A stretch of 59,925 bases of DNA from Desulfobacula sp. (lineage in GTDB: Bacteria > Desulfobacterota > Desulfobacteria > Desulfobacterales > Desulfobacteraceae): NCBI GenBank assembly GCA_012031875.1, contig JAAUSZ010000004.1, forward strand, positions 1 to 59,925, written 5' to 3'. A model generated the notes under the pieces. The model did not search any database. It saw nothing but the letters and a program-made list of their open reading frames with translations, and was not told the DNA's origin. Of the stretch, positions 8,395 to 15,671 are shown in pieces. Numbering within the stretch: the stretch's first letter is position 1; each line of letters opens with the position of its first letter. Position numbers and translations under genes: made by a program.

Positions 8395-8512
8395 GGCTTA
8401 TCCCTCCGTTTCGGGTTAAGGAATTCATCCGTGTTTGTGCCGCCTGAATAAGGATATGAAATCATATTGATCTATGCGGCAGCAATAACAATAGATTAGA
8501 CATGATGCCGTC

Positions 8513-8610
8513 CATGTCAAGCGACCTGTCATGGCTGTGGTCATGGCGGAACCGGCTTTATACAGGAGCCGGCGCTTTTTGAACCACCTGCAAAAGCCTA
8601 TTCCGGTGCC
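8513..8610 (-). pseudogene. Fragment of a TauE/SafE-like gene 3' end
   Basis: On the minus strand this reads WFKKRRLLYKAGSAM, almost the same as WFKKRQLLYKAGSVI at the end of the TauE/DsbD_2 gene at 11557-12255. The nucleotide match is also strong (for example GGAACCGGCTTTATA shared). The rest of the gene is missing, so this is a decayed partial copy, about 3 kb from the intact one. Confidence 0.65.
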
Positions 8611-8629
8611 GACCCGCAACTGATGGGGG

Positions 8630-8875
8630 ATGATATTGTCAAGGGGTATCATCCCCCTGACCGAACAAGTCACTGAACAAGTCACTGAACAAGTCACTGA
8701 ACAAGTCACTGAGCAAGTCACTGAGCAAGTGACCGGGCAAGCAAAAAAACTCCGCAAGATAACAGACTTTTGCAAAACACCCGGATCGGCCGCTGAAATC
8801 ATGGAATACCTGGGATTGAAACAGAGGGAACATTTCCGGTCTAAAGCTCTTCAGCTCTATAGAATCTATATTTGA
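8630..8875 (+). pseudogene. C-terminal remnant of an AlbA_2/RecG-like transcriptional regulator
   Basis: The frame encodes a run of TEQV repeats followed by KITDFCKTPGSAAEIMEYLG and LKQREHFR. This combination (Gln/Val tetrad linker then a winged-helix domain) is the usual tail of the AAA_4/AlbA_2 putative regulators also annotated as RecG-like helicases. The N-terminal DNA-binding/ATPase part is absent upstream, and the winged helix stops early at QLYRIYI. It is therefore most likely a relic. Confidence 0.6.
8660..8743 (+). repeat. 12-bp tandem repeat coding TEQV, seven units
   Basis: Seven in-frame copies of a 12-base unit (ACTGAACAAGTC and near variants) lie head to tail. The first five units use CAA-GTC with ACC/ACT starts and are almost identical; the last two diverge to GAG and GGG-CAA-GCA. 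The array encodes the linker of the regulator remnant and is prone to slippage. Confidence 0.9.
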
Positions 8876-8893
8876 AACTGCTCTGAAATTTAA

Positions 8894-9081
8894 TTATTGA
8901 TACTTTTTCAAATCATATTTTTCAGCCAGTTTGATCCGTTCCCCGGCCGGCAGAGAGGTGATATATTTTCTCCAACCCGGGCACCATCTGCATGCCACCT
9001 CCATATCCGTCCCAAAAACGATGCCGGATGGTTGTCATACTTCGCCCTGAACGCACAGTTGCTGCAATTGTGTTTTGCCAT
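8894..9081 (-). CDS. 62-aa Cys/Trp-rich small protein (one-base frameshift)
   Basis: A GGGAG ribosome site lies 8 bases before ATG 9081. The product starts MAKHNCSNCAFRAKYD, then SFLGRIWRWHA. Near 8985 one base is missing; restoring it gives WCPGWRKYITSLP followed by AGERIKLAEKYDLKKYQ and a stop at 8894. Both halves are clearly parts of one small protein with CxxC and CPGW motifs, which I recall as a recurrent unnamed family in sulfate reducers. It may bind iron or zinc. The shift is a probable sequencing error because the two halves join without loss. Confidence 0.65.
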
Positions 9082-9127
9082 TGGTGTTCTCCCTTTCTTT
9101 TCCCATATTCCAGGATTGAATCAGATA

Positions 9128-9301
9128 ATCCGGTTGTGTCATTTCAATCAAATTCAAAGCAAGGGCCGGTTCAAGATACATCCGGGTAAAATTCACCCGA
9201 TCTTTTAATTGTAAGGCCTGCATGAGCTGTGATCGACTCATTTCACCTTCATTTTTTTCAATACCCGGGTTACTTGCCGGGTTAACCTATTTATCTCAAC
9301 A
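9128..9301 (-). pseudogene. Second winged-helix remnant of an AlbA_2/RecG-like regulator
   Basis: The minus strand reads EMSRSQLMQALQLKDRVNF then TRMYLEPALALNLIEMTQPD, a standard C-terminal winged helix of AAA_4/AlbA_2 regulators. An out-of-frame LTRQVTRV upstream recalls the TEQV linker. No body of the gene remains. It lies opposite to the related remnant at 8630-8875, only 250 bases away. Confidence 0.6.
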
Positions 9302-9377
9302 TGTACCTGTTCTGCCGGATATACAATAAACCTCACTCTCATTCCCAATTCTGCAATCTGCGGCTATATATAGTCTG

Positions 9378-9620
9378 TTATGACTTCTCAGGTGCCGCCC
9401 ATTTCATTTGAAACTCAATCTCCTCGTTATCTCCCTCTCTTTCATGCTCAATATTAAAAACAGCATCCGGAGGAACTGAAATTCTTTCGCCGGCAATTTG
9501 TATCCGGAATCTTTTATTCTGTTCAATAGAATCCGCAAGCCGTCTTAATTTGGCCACGAAATCTTTTTGGGGATAAACTTTTTCCAGATCTCTTTCGGAT
9601 TTAATTTTCTTTTTTCTCAT
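9378..9620 (-). CDS. Amphi-Trp domain protein
   Basis: 80 residues from ATG 9620, chosen because AAAGGAAACT precedes it and the homology starts there; a longer frame to 9743 overlaps the upstream gene. The core reads RDLEKVYPQKDFVAKLRRLA, FRIQIAGERISVPPDAVF and EIEFQMKW, matching the short amphi-Trp domain family of bacteria and archaea (function unknown). The protein begins with a basic patch MRKKKIKSE. It follows the 247-aa exported protein closely (stop of that gene at 9658). Confidence 0.85.
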   Translation of the reverse strand: MRKKKIKSERDLEKVYPQKDFVAKLRRLADSIEQNKRFRIQIAGERISVPPDAVFNIEHEREGDNEEIEFQMKWAAPEKS

Positions 9621-9657
9621 TCTTTTAGTTTCCTTTGGATTTAACACCATTGCTATT

Positions 9658-10401
9658 TCAAAACTTATTATTGTCTTTTTTTGCCCCATCTTTAATTTTC
9701 TGAATCTTGAGATTTTCAGTTTCCTCAAAGTCAACTTGCCCAAAATCAGTATGCATATAATTTAATAAAATCGCTGCTGAACTTATATTCATTTCTATTC
9801 TATTTTTATTCTCTGTTATCCATTCCGTTGTTGAATAGAAAAGCCTTTTCCCCTTGCTTCTTGGTTTTCCATACTTTTCTGAAATCATTGATTCTATTTC
9901 GTTTGCCAACTTTGTATCATTGGTATTTGGGTTTGACCATTGAATGGTTACAGTATGCAGTTTTTTAGAGGATGGTGTAAAAGCTAACTCCACTTTTGCA
10001 AAATGACCAAGCAGTTTTGTATTATAATAAAAGTCGGTTGCGTCGGAATATTTCCTAACCTGGGGATGGAACCGTTTATTCACTGTTATTATCCCTGATT
10101 TATGCAGCGGGACATCATTTTTTTCAGCGATATCAATTGCCTTGTTCACGGTTATTCCAAAAGGCCAGATATCAAATTGGAAGGAGGATTCTTCTTCCTT
10201 TGAAAATTCAACATGATCGACTTTATTCTTTGATATCCCAACAGTTGCCCCGTAAACCGTGTACATATAATAACCATCTTTTTCCCAAACCGTTTCAGAG
10301 ATTATGGTTTTTCCATCTTTGAGGTACAAAGTATCTGCAAAACAAATCTCAGCTATTATAAAAATGGACAAAAAATTCAAAAAAATTATTTTATATGTCA
10401 T
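9658..10401 (-). CDS. Exported hypothetical protein, 247 aa
   Basis: A signal peptide is evident: basic start MTYK, hydrophobic IIFLNFLSIFIIAEI and a CFA|D cleavage site at about residue 22. The mature start (LYLKDGKTI, then GATVGISKNKVDHVEF) resembles the short beta repeats of exported proteins that begin with a DGxxIxG motif. No catalytic motif is seen. It precedes the amphi-Trp gene and follows another unknown gene on the same strand, so the three may be transcribed together. It is AT-rich compared with the flanking metabolic genes. Confidence 0.7.
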   Translation of the reverse strand: MTYKIIFLNFLSIFIIAEICFADTLYLKDGKTIISETVWEKDGYYMYTVYGATVGISKNKVDHVEFSKEEESSFQFDIWPFGITVNKAIDIAEKNDVPLHKSGIITVNKRFHPQVRKYSDATDFYYNTKLLGHFAKVELAFTPSSKKLHTVTIQWSNPNTNDTKLANEIESMISEKYGKPRSKGKRLFYSTTEWITENKNRIEMNISSAAILLNYMHTDFGQVDFEETENLKIQKIKDGAKKDNNKF

Positions 10402-10466
10402 TTTCCCGGGCCAATCGTCAAAAGAAGTCCTCCAAGACTCACGCTGTTCTGTAGATGGTTTTCATT

Positions 10467-11396
10467 TCATATCTCCCCCCGTTCTCTCTGACTTGCTTCT
10501 GAATGGGGCAGGCTCAACGGAATATCCGGAAATCCTGCAAGCATTATCATATCAGCCTGATAATTCACAAAACCTTCAAAAATATATTCATTCCAAAAAT
10601 GTTTATTCTTCCCATATTTCATAAAGGATTCATACGCTTTGATTTTGTCTTTTTCCCCTGTTGTTTTTAAATTCCGATCAAAGAACACTTCCCAATCAAC
10701 TCGTTTTGCTGAAGATCCCGGATGGCCATTCAGGTCAACTATAATATATGGGGTTGTCAAAACAACAGAGTATCCATAGTTCAATTCCGGAAAGGGTTCC
10801 GGCATCACCCGGGCATACCATATCTCATTTCTTTTTCCATGATAACCGCTTGGCACAATAGCTTTGATTTCTTTACCGGTAACCAGTTCCTCTAAAATGA
10901 CATATCTATCCGATTGTCCGTTATGGATAAAAATTCCCATCCTGGAATCCTGCATACATTCAACAATTTTGATCAATCCGGGATCACTTTTTAAATATTT
11001 CAACAGGTCAAGAATGACTGTTCCAAAGGATTCTCTTTTTATCCCCACGCAAAGATCAAAGAATCCCCAGCATGTAAAATAAGACTGTGTATGTGGGCTT
11101 TTTGGAGGGTATGACGGCAGATAAATATCATCCGCCTTGGAAAGAGTATCTGTCAGTTTTGATAAAGCGGGTAATTCGGATAATTGCTCAACAAGGACTG
11201 AAACCTTGTTTTGTGCATAAATATAAACCGCATGGAGAGGGTCATATTTTGATAGGCTGTCCTTTGAAATAACTGTTTTATCAAGGTGTTGTGCATATGC
11301 GTTTGCTTCTCTGATTTCTGAAAAATTTATTATTTTTCGATTCTTTGCCTTTTTTAACCCATCTATTACCTTTTTTGATATCGGTCCCATTTTCAA
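10467..11396 (-). CDS. Hypothetical protein, 309 aa
   Basis: A soluble protein with a basic, helical N-terminus (ISKKVIDGLKKAKNRKIINF) and no signal or transmembrane segment. Features include an aromatic cluster SYFTCWGFFDLCVG at about 105-118 and several Tyr/Trp-rich strands towards the C-terminus. I do not recognise it. A 65-base gap separates it from the next gene on the same strand. Like its neighbours it is AT-rich, which sets 9.3-11.5 kb apart from the adjoining respiratory genes. Confidence 0.65.
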   Translation of the reverse strand: MKMGPISKKVIDGLKKAKNRKIINFSEIREANAYAQHLDKTVISKDSLSKYDPLHAVYIYAQNKVSVLVEQLSELPALSKLTDTLSKADDIYLPSYPPKSPHTQSYFTCWGFFDLCVGIKRESFGTVILDLLKYLKSDPGLIKIVECMQDSRMGIFIHNGQSDRYVILEELVTGKEIKAIVPSGYHGKRNEIWYARVMPEPFPELNYGYSVVLTTPYIIVDLNGHPGSSAKRVDWEVFFDRNLKTTGEKDKIKAYESFMKYGKNKHFWNEYIFEGFVNYQADMIMLAGFPDIPLSLPHSEASQRERGEI

Positions 11397-11556
11397 TTCC
11401 CGTTGTTTCCCTGATAATGGTTTATTGCACTTGGAAAAGGGAATTTCAAGAATTTTTGAATTGTGATGTATTTATCAAAATGTGAGATGCAAGAAAACGA
11501 CGGCAAACAGCTATTGATGAATGCAATAATGAATCTTAGGATAGAGTGATACCTAA

Positions 11557-12255
11557 TTAATACCGGATGCCCTTGATGACAAAATAGATGCCCACGCCCA
11601 CCATGATGACGGAACCGGCTTTATAGAGGAGCTGCCGTTTTTTGAACCACCCGGCCCCGGCCGGCATGCCCACGGCAAAGAGCGCAGGGATGGTGCCGAT
11701 GCCGAAGGCCAGCATCAGGACCATGCCTTTTAGAAAGCCGCTGTATCCATCGGGCGCTTCCATGCCCGCCCGGGCCGAGGCAATCAGAACCGTGTATACC
11801 GGGCCGCAGGGCAGGAGGCCCAGGACCAGGCCCAGGGGGAAATAGGCCAGGGTCGGCTTTAAGCCCGTAAGCGACCCATATGCTTTGGCGAAAAACGTCT
11901 GAACGCCCATTCCGTTCTGAAAACAGGAGAGCTTTGTCAGGCGGCCGCTCATGAGCAGGCCCATGAAAATGATGAGAATACCGGAAAAGATGAGCACCCC
12001 TTTTTGAATGGAGGCGATGCCGGAGGTCACCATGGCAAAGGAGCCGGTCACCCCCATGACGCCGCCCAGAAGGGAATAGGTGGTCACCCGCCCGATATGA
12101 TACAATACCTGGGGCCAGACCGTATTTCCGGCCGTGAGGTTCAGAGACATGGAGATGACGATGGGGCCGCACATGCCGATACAGTGGCCGAACCCCACCG
12201 TAAATCCGGTGGTCAGGAAAACAAGGATCAGTGTATCGGAGGAAAGATCCATCAC
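11557..12255 (-). CDS. TauE/SafE (DsbD_2) family membrane protein, cbb3/copper biogenesis type
   Basis: 232 residues with six predicted helices. The signature GFGHCIGMCGPIV near residue 20 has the paired Cys of the DsbD_2 subgroup; GLVLGLLPCGPVYTVL repeats it in the second half. Such proteins sit beside FixH and CcoI in many oxidase clusters and are linked to thiol redox or copper delivery. It starts 6 bases after the fixH-like gene, so they are coupled. A piece of a second copy lies at 8513-8610. Confidence 0.85.
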   Translation of the reverse strand: MMDLSSDTLILVFLTTGFTVGFGHCIGMCGPIVISMSLNLTAGNTVWPQVLYHIGRVTTYSLLGGVMGVTGSFAMVTSGIASIQKGVLIFSGILIIFMGLLMSGRLTKLSCFQNGMGVQTFFAKAYGSLTGLKPTLAYFPLGLVLGLLPCGPVYTVLIASARAGMEAPDGYSGFLKGMVLMLAFGIGTIPALFAVGMPAGAGWFKKRQLLYKAGSVIMVGVGIYFVIKGIRY

Positions 12256-12261
12256 CGGGCC

Positions 12262-12701
12262 TTAGTCATAGACGACATCGAAAACAAAGTCCGCATCGCC
12301 TATCCCCGGGAGATGAACCGTTGCCTGCCACAGGGTTCTGCCGCTGGGACACCGGACAATGATCCCGGTTCCCTGGTAAAGTCCGGCACCGGTCATTTTC
12401 AGTTTAACCTGGTTGGGTCCCATTTTCATCCCCGGCATGCCCAGATCGATGACCGGCGGCCCGGACAGCTCCACGCCCTCCGCCTTCACCTCAAAGGTCA
12501 GGTCTGCCATGGCTTTAACCGGTTTGGGCCGGATATCAAAGGTGATGCTGCCGCCTGACACCTGCCGGATGCAGGGCTGGTTCTGGATGTCACAATTGAT
12601 GATGCCTTCTGCTTTGCCGTCCGAGGCAAAGGCGGCGGCCGCGCAACTGCCGAAAACATCAGGACGAAAAGACTTGACATGAAACGGGTGCTGACCTTCA
12701 T
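12262..12701 (-). CDS. FixH/YtkA-like exported protein (frameshift in signal region)
   Basis: AAAGGAGCT precedes ATG 12701. The N-terminus MKVSTRFMSSLFVLM is a signal peptide; a one-base shift near 12640-12660 joins it to the mature frame (CAAAAFASDGKAEG). The domain reads IDLGMPGMKMGPNQV, YQGTGIIVRCPSGRTLWQAT, as in FixH and YtkA-like domains that handle copper or help cbb3 assembly. It is placed between ubiA-like and TauE genes with 12- and 6-base gaps. An alternative longer in-frame start at 12879 lies inside the upstream gene and is not believable. Confidence 0.75.
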
Positions 12702-12713
12702 AACATAGCTCCT

Positions 12714-13646
12714 TTACAGAAATAAGGCGATTAATACCACGCACAACAGAAAAAAAGGATAATAGCTGGCCTTGTTGAACAGATTCATGGCCGCCGGGTT
12801 TGCTCCGGTTTTCATAAGCTTCCATGCCGGCAGGATCAAAAGAAACAGGGACCCTGCCCCGAAAAGCAGATATAACCATCCGAAATAAACCGGCGAGATA
12901 ACGAACAAGACGGTCATGATGAAAAAAGAGACGGACAAAAGGCCCATGATCGAGGAACAGGATATGCTCCGGCCGAACACCAGGGGAAAGGTTTTTGCAT
13001 TGACGAGCCGGTCATCATCCATGTCCGTATAATCATTGGGGATATTCTGCCCTCCGGCCTCCCAGAGAAAAAAGAAGGCAAATAGTAAACATAAAAACAG
13101 GGCATCCGGGGTGCCGTCCACGGCAAAGACCGCTGCCACCGGGCCTGCCGACTTTACAAACCCGTTGACGATGACCCTCAGATAACTGATTTTCAACAAA
13201 AAGCAGTAAACAATTTCAAGCAGGGCGCCGGATAGGAAGATCAGGATGCAGACCGGATTGAGATAAAAGGCCCCCAGCAGGGCCGCAACGGACCAGAACC
13301 CGGTCCACAGGGCCGCGGATTTAAGGCTGATGACGCCCTGGGCCAGGGGATGCCGGATGAGAATGGAATCCAGGTCGGTGCCTGTTTTGGCGGCCGGGAG
13401 GATATTTTTTTTATCATCCCTGTACCCGGCAAGGTCATTCAGGGCATAAACGGCGGTATATCCGGCAAAGACCGTGATTATCCCCACCACGACAACGGCC
13501 GGGTCGGGAAACCGCCCGAGATACAGCAGGGCGGCGAATACAGGGGCCATCATATCCAGTACGCCGTGATGGGTTCTGGAAAGGGCAAAAAAGAAATGGA
13601 GTTTCTCCGGAATCACCGAGTCATAAAGGGCCATTACATATTTCAA
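12714..13646 (-). CDS. UbiA-family prenyltransferase
   Basis: 310 residues with about nine helices. The first Asp-rich motif is NDLAGYRDDKKN (residues about 69-80) and the second is NDYTDMDDDRLVNAKTFPL; both bind Mg-prenyl diphosphate in UbiA enzymes. The family transfers a polyprenyl chain to an aromatic or haem acceptor. In this operon with fixH and TauE, and divergent from ubiG, it could serve quinone synthesis or modify a cofactor for the oxidase; the acceptor cannot be told from sequence. No ribosome site stands out. Confidence 0.85.
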   Translation of the reverse strand: MKYVMALYDSVIPEKLHFFFALSRTHHGVLDMMAPVFAALLYLGRFPDPAVVVVGIITVFAGYTAVYALNDLAGYRDDKKNILPAAKTGTDLDSILIRHPLAQGVISLKSAALWTGFWSVAALLGAFYLNPVCILIFLSGALLEIVYCFLLKISYLRVIVNGFVKSAGPVAAVFAVDGTPDALFLCLLFAFFFLWEAGGQNIPNDYTDMDDDRLVNAKTFPLVFGRSISCSSIMGLLSVSFFIMTVLFVISPVYFGWLYLLFGAGSLFLLILPAWKLMKTGANPAAMNLFNKASYYPFFLLCVVLIALFL

Positions 13647-13702
13647 TCATCCATCTCCCGAAAAAAAAGCAGCGCCCGAACCTCATGCATCCTTAAGATT
13701 AG

Positions 13703-13733
13703 GGTTGTCGACAACCGGATCTTTTAGTAAAAG
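13703..13733. promoter_or_regulatory. Two palindromes in the ubiA/ubiG divergent promoter region
   Basis: GGTTGTCGACAACC (13703-13716) is a perfect 14-bp palindrome. Five bases on, CTTTTAGTAAAAG (13721-13733) is a perfect 6+1+6 dyad. Both lie about 57-87 bases upstream of the ubiA-like start and on the other side of the ubiG start, a natural place for an operator serving both. No regulator can be named. Confidence 0.55.
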
Positions 13734-13769
13734 ATTACACGCTATCAATATCAAGGAACCGACACCGCT

Positions 13770-13862
13770 ATGTTCAGCCATGGGAAAAACTATAAACAGA
13801 TCGGGCAAAAACTTCAAGAACTTATTCTGACCGGGGACAAGGTTATTTTATGCATCAGATGA
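13770..13862 (+). CDS. Possible 30-aa leader ORF before ubiG
   Basis: ATG 13770 has AAGGA 11 bases upstream and encodes MFSHGKNYKQIGQKLQELIL plus ten residues, with the stop overlapping the ubiG start by 13 bases. It could be a leader peptide coupling translation to ubiG, or chance. Coding support is weak. Confidence 0.25.
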   Translation: MFSHGKNYKQIGQKLQELILTGDKVILCIR

Positions 13863-14557
13863 AAGACAATGTCTCTTTCCGGGAAATTGAAAAATTCAAT
13901 CAGTTTTCAGGGGACTGGTGGGATGCGACCGGCAGGATGAAATCCCTTCACGATATCAATCCCTTAAGGCTTTCCTATATCATGAAAAAAACCGGCCTGA
14001 AAGGGAAACGGGTCCTGGATGTGGGGTGCGGGGGCGGCATCCTGACGGAAAGCATTGCCCGGCAGGGGGCCGTCACCTCCGGCATCGACGCATCGGCCGA
14101 TATGATCGCCGTTGCCAAAGCCCACGCAGAACAGTCCCGTCTTGACATCCGGTATCTCCACACGGACATCGAACACATGGCCCGGTCCGGGGGCAAGGGG
14201 TTTGACGTGATTCTCTGCATGGAACTGCTGGAACATGTGCCCAGCTATGAATCGGTCATCCTGGCCTGCAAAAAGGTCCTGAATCCGGGGGGCATGGTCA
14301 TCTTTGCCACCATCAACCGCAATCCCGCGGCCTATATTTTGATTGTCCTGTGTGCGGAATACATACTGGGGCTTCTGCCCAAAGGAACCCATGAATACGG
14401 GTCCCTGATCAAACCGGGGGAATTGATCCGGGCCTGTGCCAACGCGGGATTGGAACATGTTGATATCACCGGGTTTTCATATAACCCCTGGACCCGCACC
14501 TATTATTTCTGCAAAAACGCCATGGTCAACTATCTGGCAAGTTTCAAACCGGCTTGA
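13850..14557 (+). CDS. ubiG: UbiG-type 3-O-methyltransferase
   Basis: 235 residues covering the whole UbiG length. The N-terminal FNQFSGDWWDATGRMKSLHD block is diagnostic. The SAM site follows as VLDVGCGGGILTESIARQG, and then CMELLEHVP and NPGGMVIFATINRN. UbiG methylates the 2- and 3-hydroxyls of polyprenylated rings in ubiquinone synthesis. Most sulfate reducers use menaquinone, so a role in another quinone or a different O-methylation is possible. The ATG has no strong ribosome site and overlaps a small upstream frame. It is divergent from the ubiA-like gene, sharing a 200-base regulatory region. Confidence 0.87.
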   Translation: MHQMKDNVSFREIEKFNQFSGDWWDATGRMKSLHDINPLRLSYIMKKTGLKGKRVLDVGCGGGILTESIARQGAVTSGIDASADMIAVAKAHAEQSRLDIRYLHTDIEHMARSGGKGFDVILCMELLEHVPSYESVILACKKVLNPGGMVIFATINRNPAAYILIVLCAEYILGLLPKGTHEYGSLIKPGELIRACANAGLEHVDITGFSYNPWTRTYYFCKNAMVNYLASFKPA

Positions 14558-14570
14558 CCGCTTCTTTGGC

Positions 14571-14595
14571 AGATCCGCCGGATGCCGGCGGATCT
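14571..14595 (+). terminator. Perfect 11-bp hairpin after ubiG
   Basis: Arms 14571-14581 and 14585-14595 (AGATCCGCCGG and CCGGCGGATCT) flank a 3-base loop, 14 bases past the ubiG stop. No T-run follows directly, so it may be a weak terminator or an mRNA 3' stabiliser. Confidence 0.6.
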
Positions 14596-14756
14596 CTCCC
14601 AGCCCGTTTTCAACTTCAAGCCGCCCGGCCCCGTCCTTATATTTTCATTTGTCTTGCGTCACAATATATATTATTGTCCTTTTATTGAAGCCGACCACAA
14701 TACTGAAAACATCTCGATGAGGTCATCGCTACCGGCGGAAAGGAAAATTTTTAAAT

Positions 14757-15671
14757 ATGGTAATTTCTGAATATTGCTCTGCCGTTGTCCTGCCGGAGAT
14801 TGAAAAGCCCTACCCGTCCATCCTGGATTTCTTAACAAACCGGTTTCCCGACATTGACAAAGAAACCTGGGAGTCCAGGATCTCTTCCGGAAAGGTATTG
14901 ACCAGTGAAGGAGAGCCGATCTCTTTTGGCCTGTCCTATGCCCCCTTGAAAAGACTGCATTATTTCAGAGAGGTGGAAACTGAACCAGTCATTCCCTTTA
15001 CCGAAAAAATTATCTTCTGCAACAATGACCTGCTGGTGGCCTGTAAACCCCATTTTCTTCCCGTGACACCCGGTGGACCCTATGTCAATGAATGTCTGCT
15101 TCACCGTTTAAAAAAAAGAACGGGAAACCGGGAACTCTCGCCCATCAACCGGATTGACCGGGAAACCGCAGGACTTGTCCTGTTTTCAATGAACCCGAAA
15201 ACCCGGGGCTGCTACCAGGAACTGTTTATGAACGGGATGGTGGAAAAAACCTATGATGCCGTCACAGACTATCCCTTTACCCCGGAGAAAAGCGCATGGA
15301 CCGTTGAAAACAGGATGGTAAAGGGAGACCCCTGGTTCAGAATGAAAGCAGCCCCGGGCAAGCCCAATGCCGTTTCACACATATCCCTTGTGGGGTCAAG
15401 GGGAAACCGGGCTTTTTTCCAATTGCGCCCGGTCACCGGCAAAAAGCATCAACTGCGGCTGCATCTCAGCGGACTGGGATTTCCCATTCTTAACGACCGG
15501 TATTACCCTGTACTCCTGCCGGAAGAAAAAATGAATTTTTCCGCCCCGCTTCAGCTTCTTGCCCGAAAGATCCGCTTTCGTGATCCTGTGTCGGGCAGGC
15601 AGGTCAGCTATGAATCGGAACGCAGGCTGTTACAGGCGCGGCCTGGCACGGCACAGGACAGGGAAATATGA
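14757..15671 (+). CDS. RluA-family pseudouridine synthase
   Basis: 304 residues. The catalytic motif is SPINRIDRETAGLVLFS at about residues 126-142, with the active-site Asp in RIDRETAG (HRLDxxTSG type). KPHFLPVTPGG (the usual KPAGL-type loop) and RPVTGKKHQLRLHLS complete the pattern. The N-terminal 75 residues resemble a degenerate S4-like extension. These enzymes isomerise uridines in rRNA or tRNA; the target is not evident. The stop overlaps the helicase start by four bases. Confidence 0.88.
   Translation: MVISEYCSAVVLPEIEKPYPSILDFLTNRFPDIDKETWESRISSGKVLTSEGEPISFGLSYAPLKRLHYFREVETEPVIPFTEKIIFCNNDLLVACKPHFLPVTPGGPYVNECLLHRLKKRTGNRELSPINRIDRETAGLVLFSMNPKTRGCYQELFMNGMVEKTYDAVTDYPFTPEKSAWTVENRMVKGDPWFRMKAAPGKPNAVSHISLVGSRGNRAFFQLRPVTGKKHQLRLHLSGLGFPILNDRYYPVLLPEEKMNFSAPLQLLARKIRFRDPVSGRQVSYESERRLLQARPGTAQDREI

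Noticed and set aside
8660-8743. Tandem 12-bp units as a possible CRISPR or regulatory iteron array.
   Set aside because: The units are contiguous with no spacers, are in frame and encode TEQV, the linker of a known protein family.
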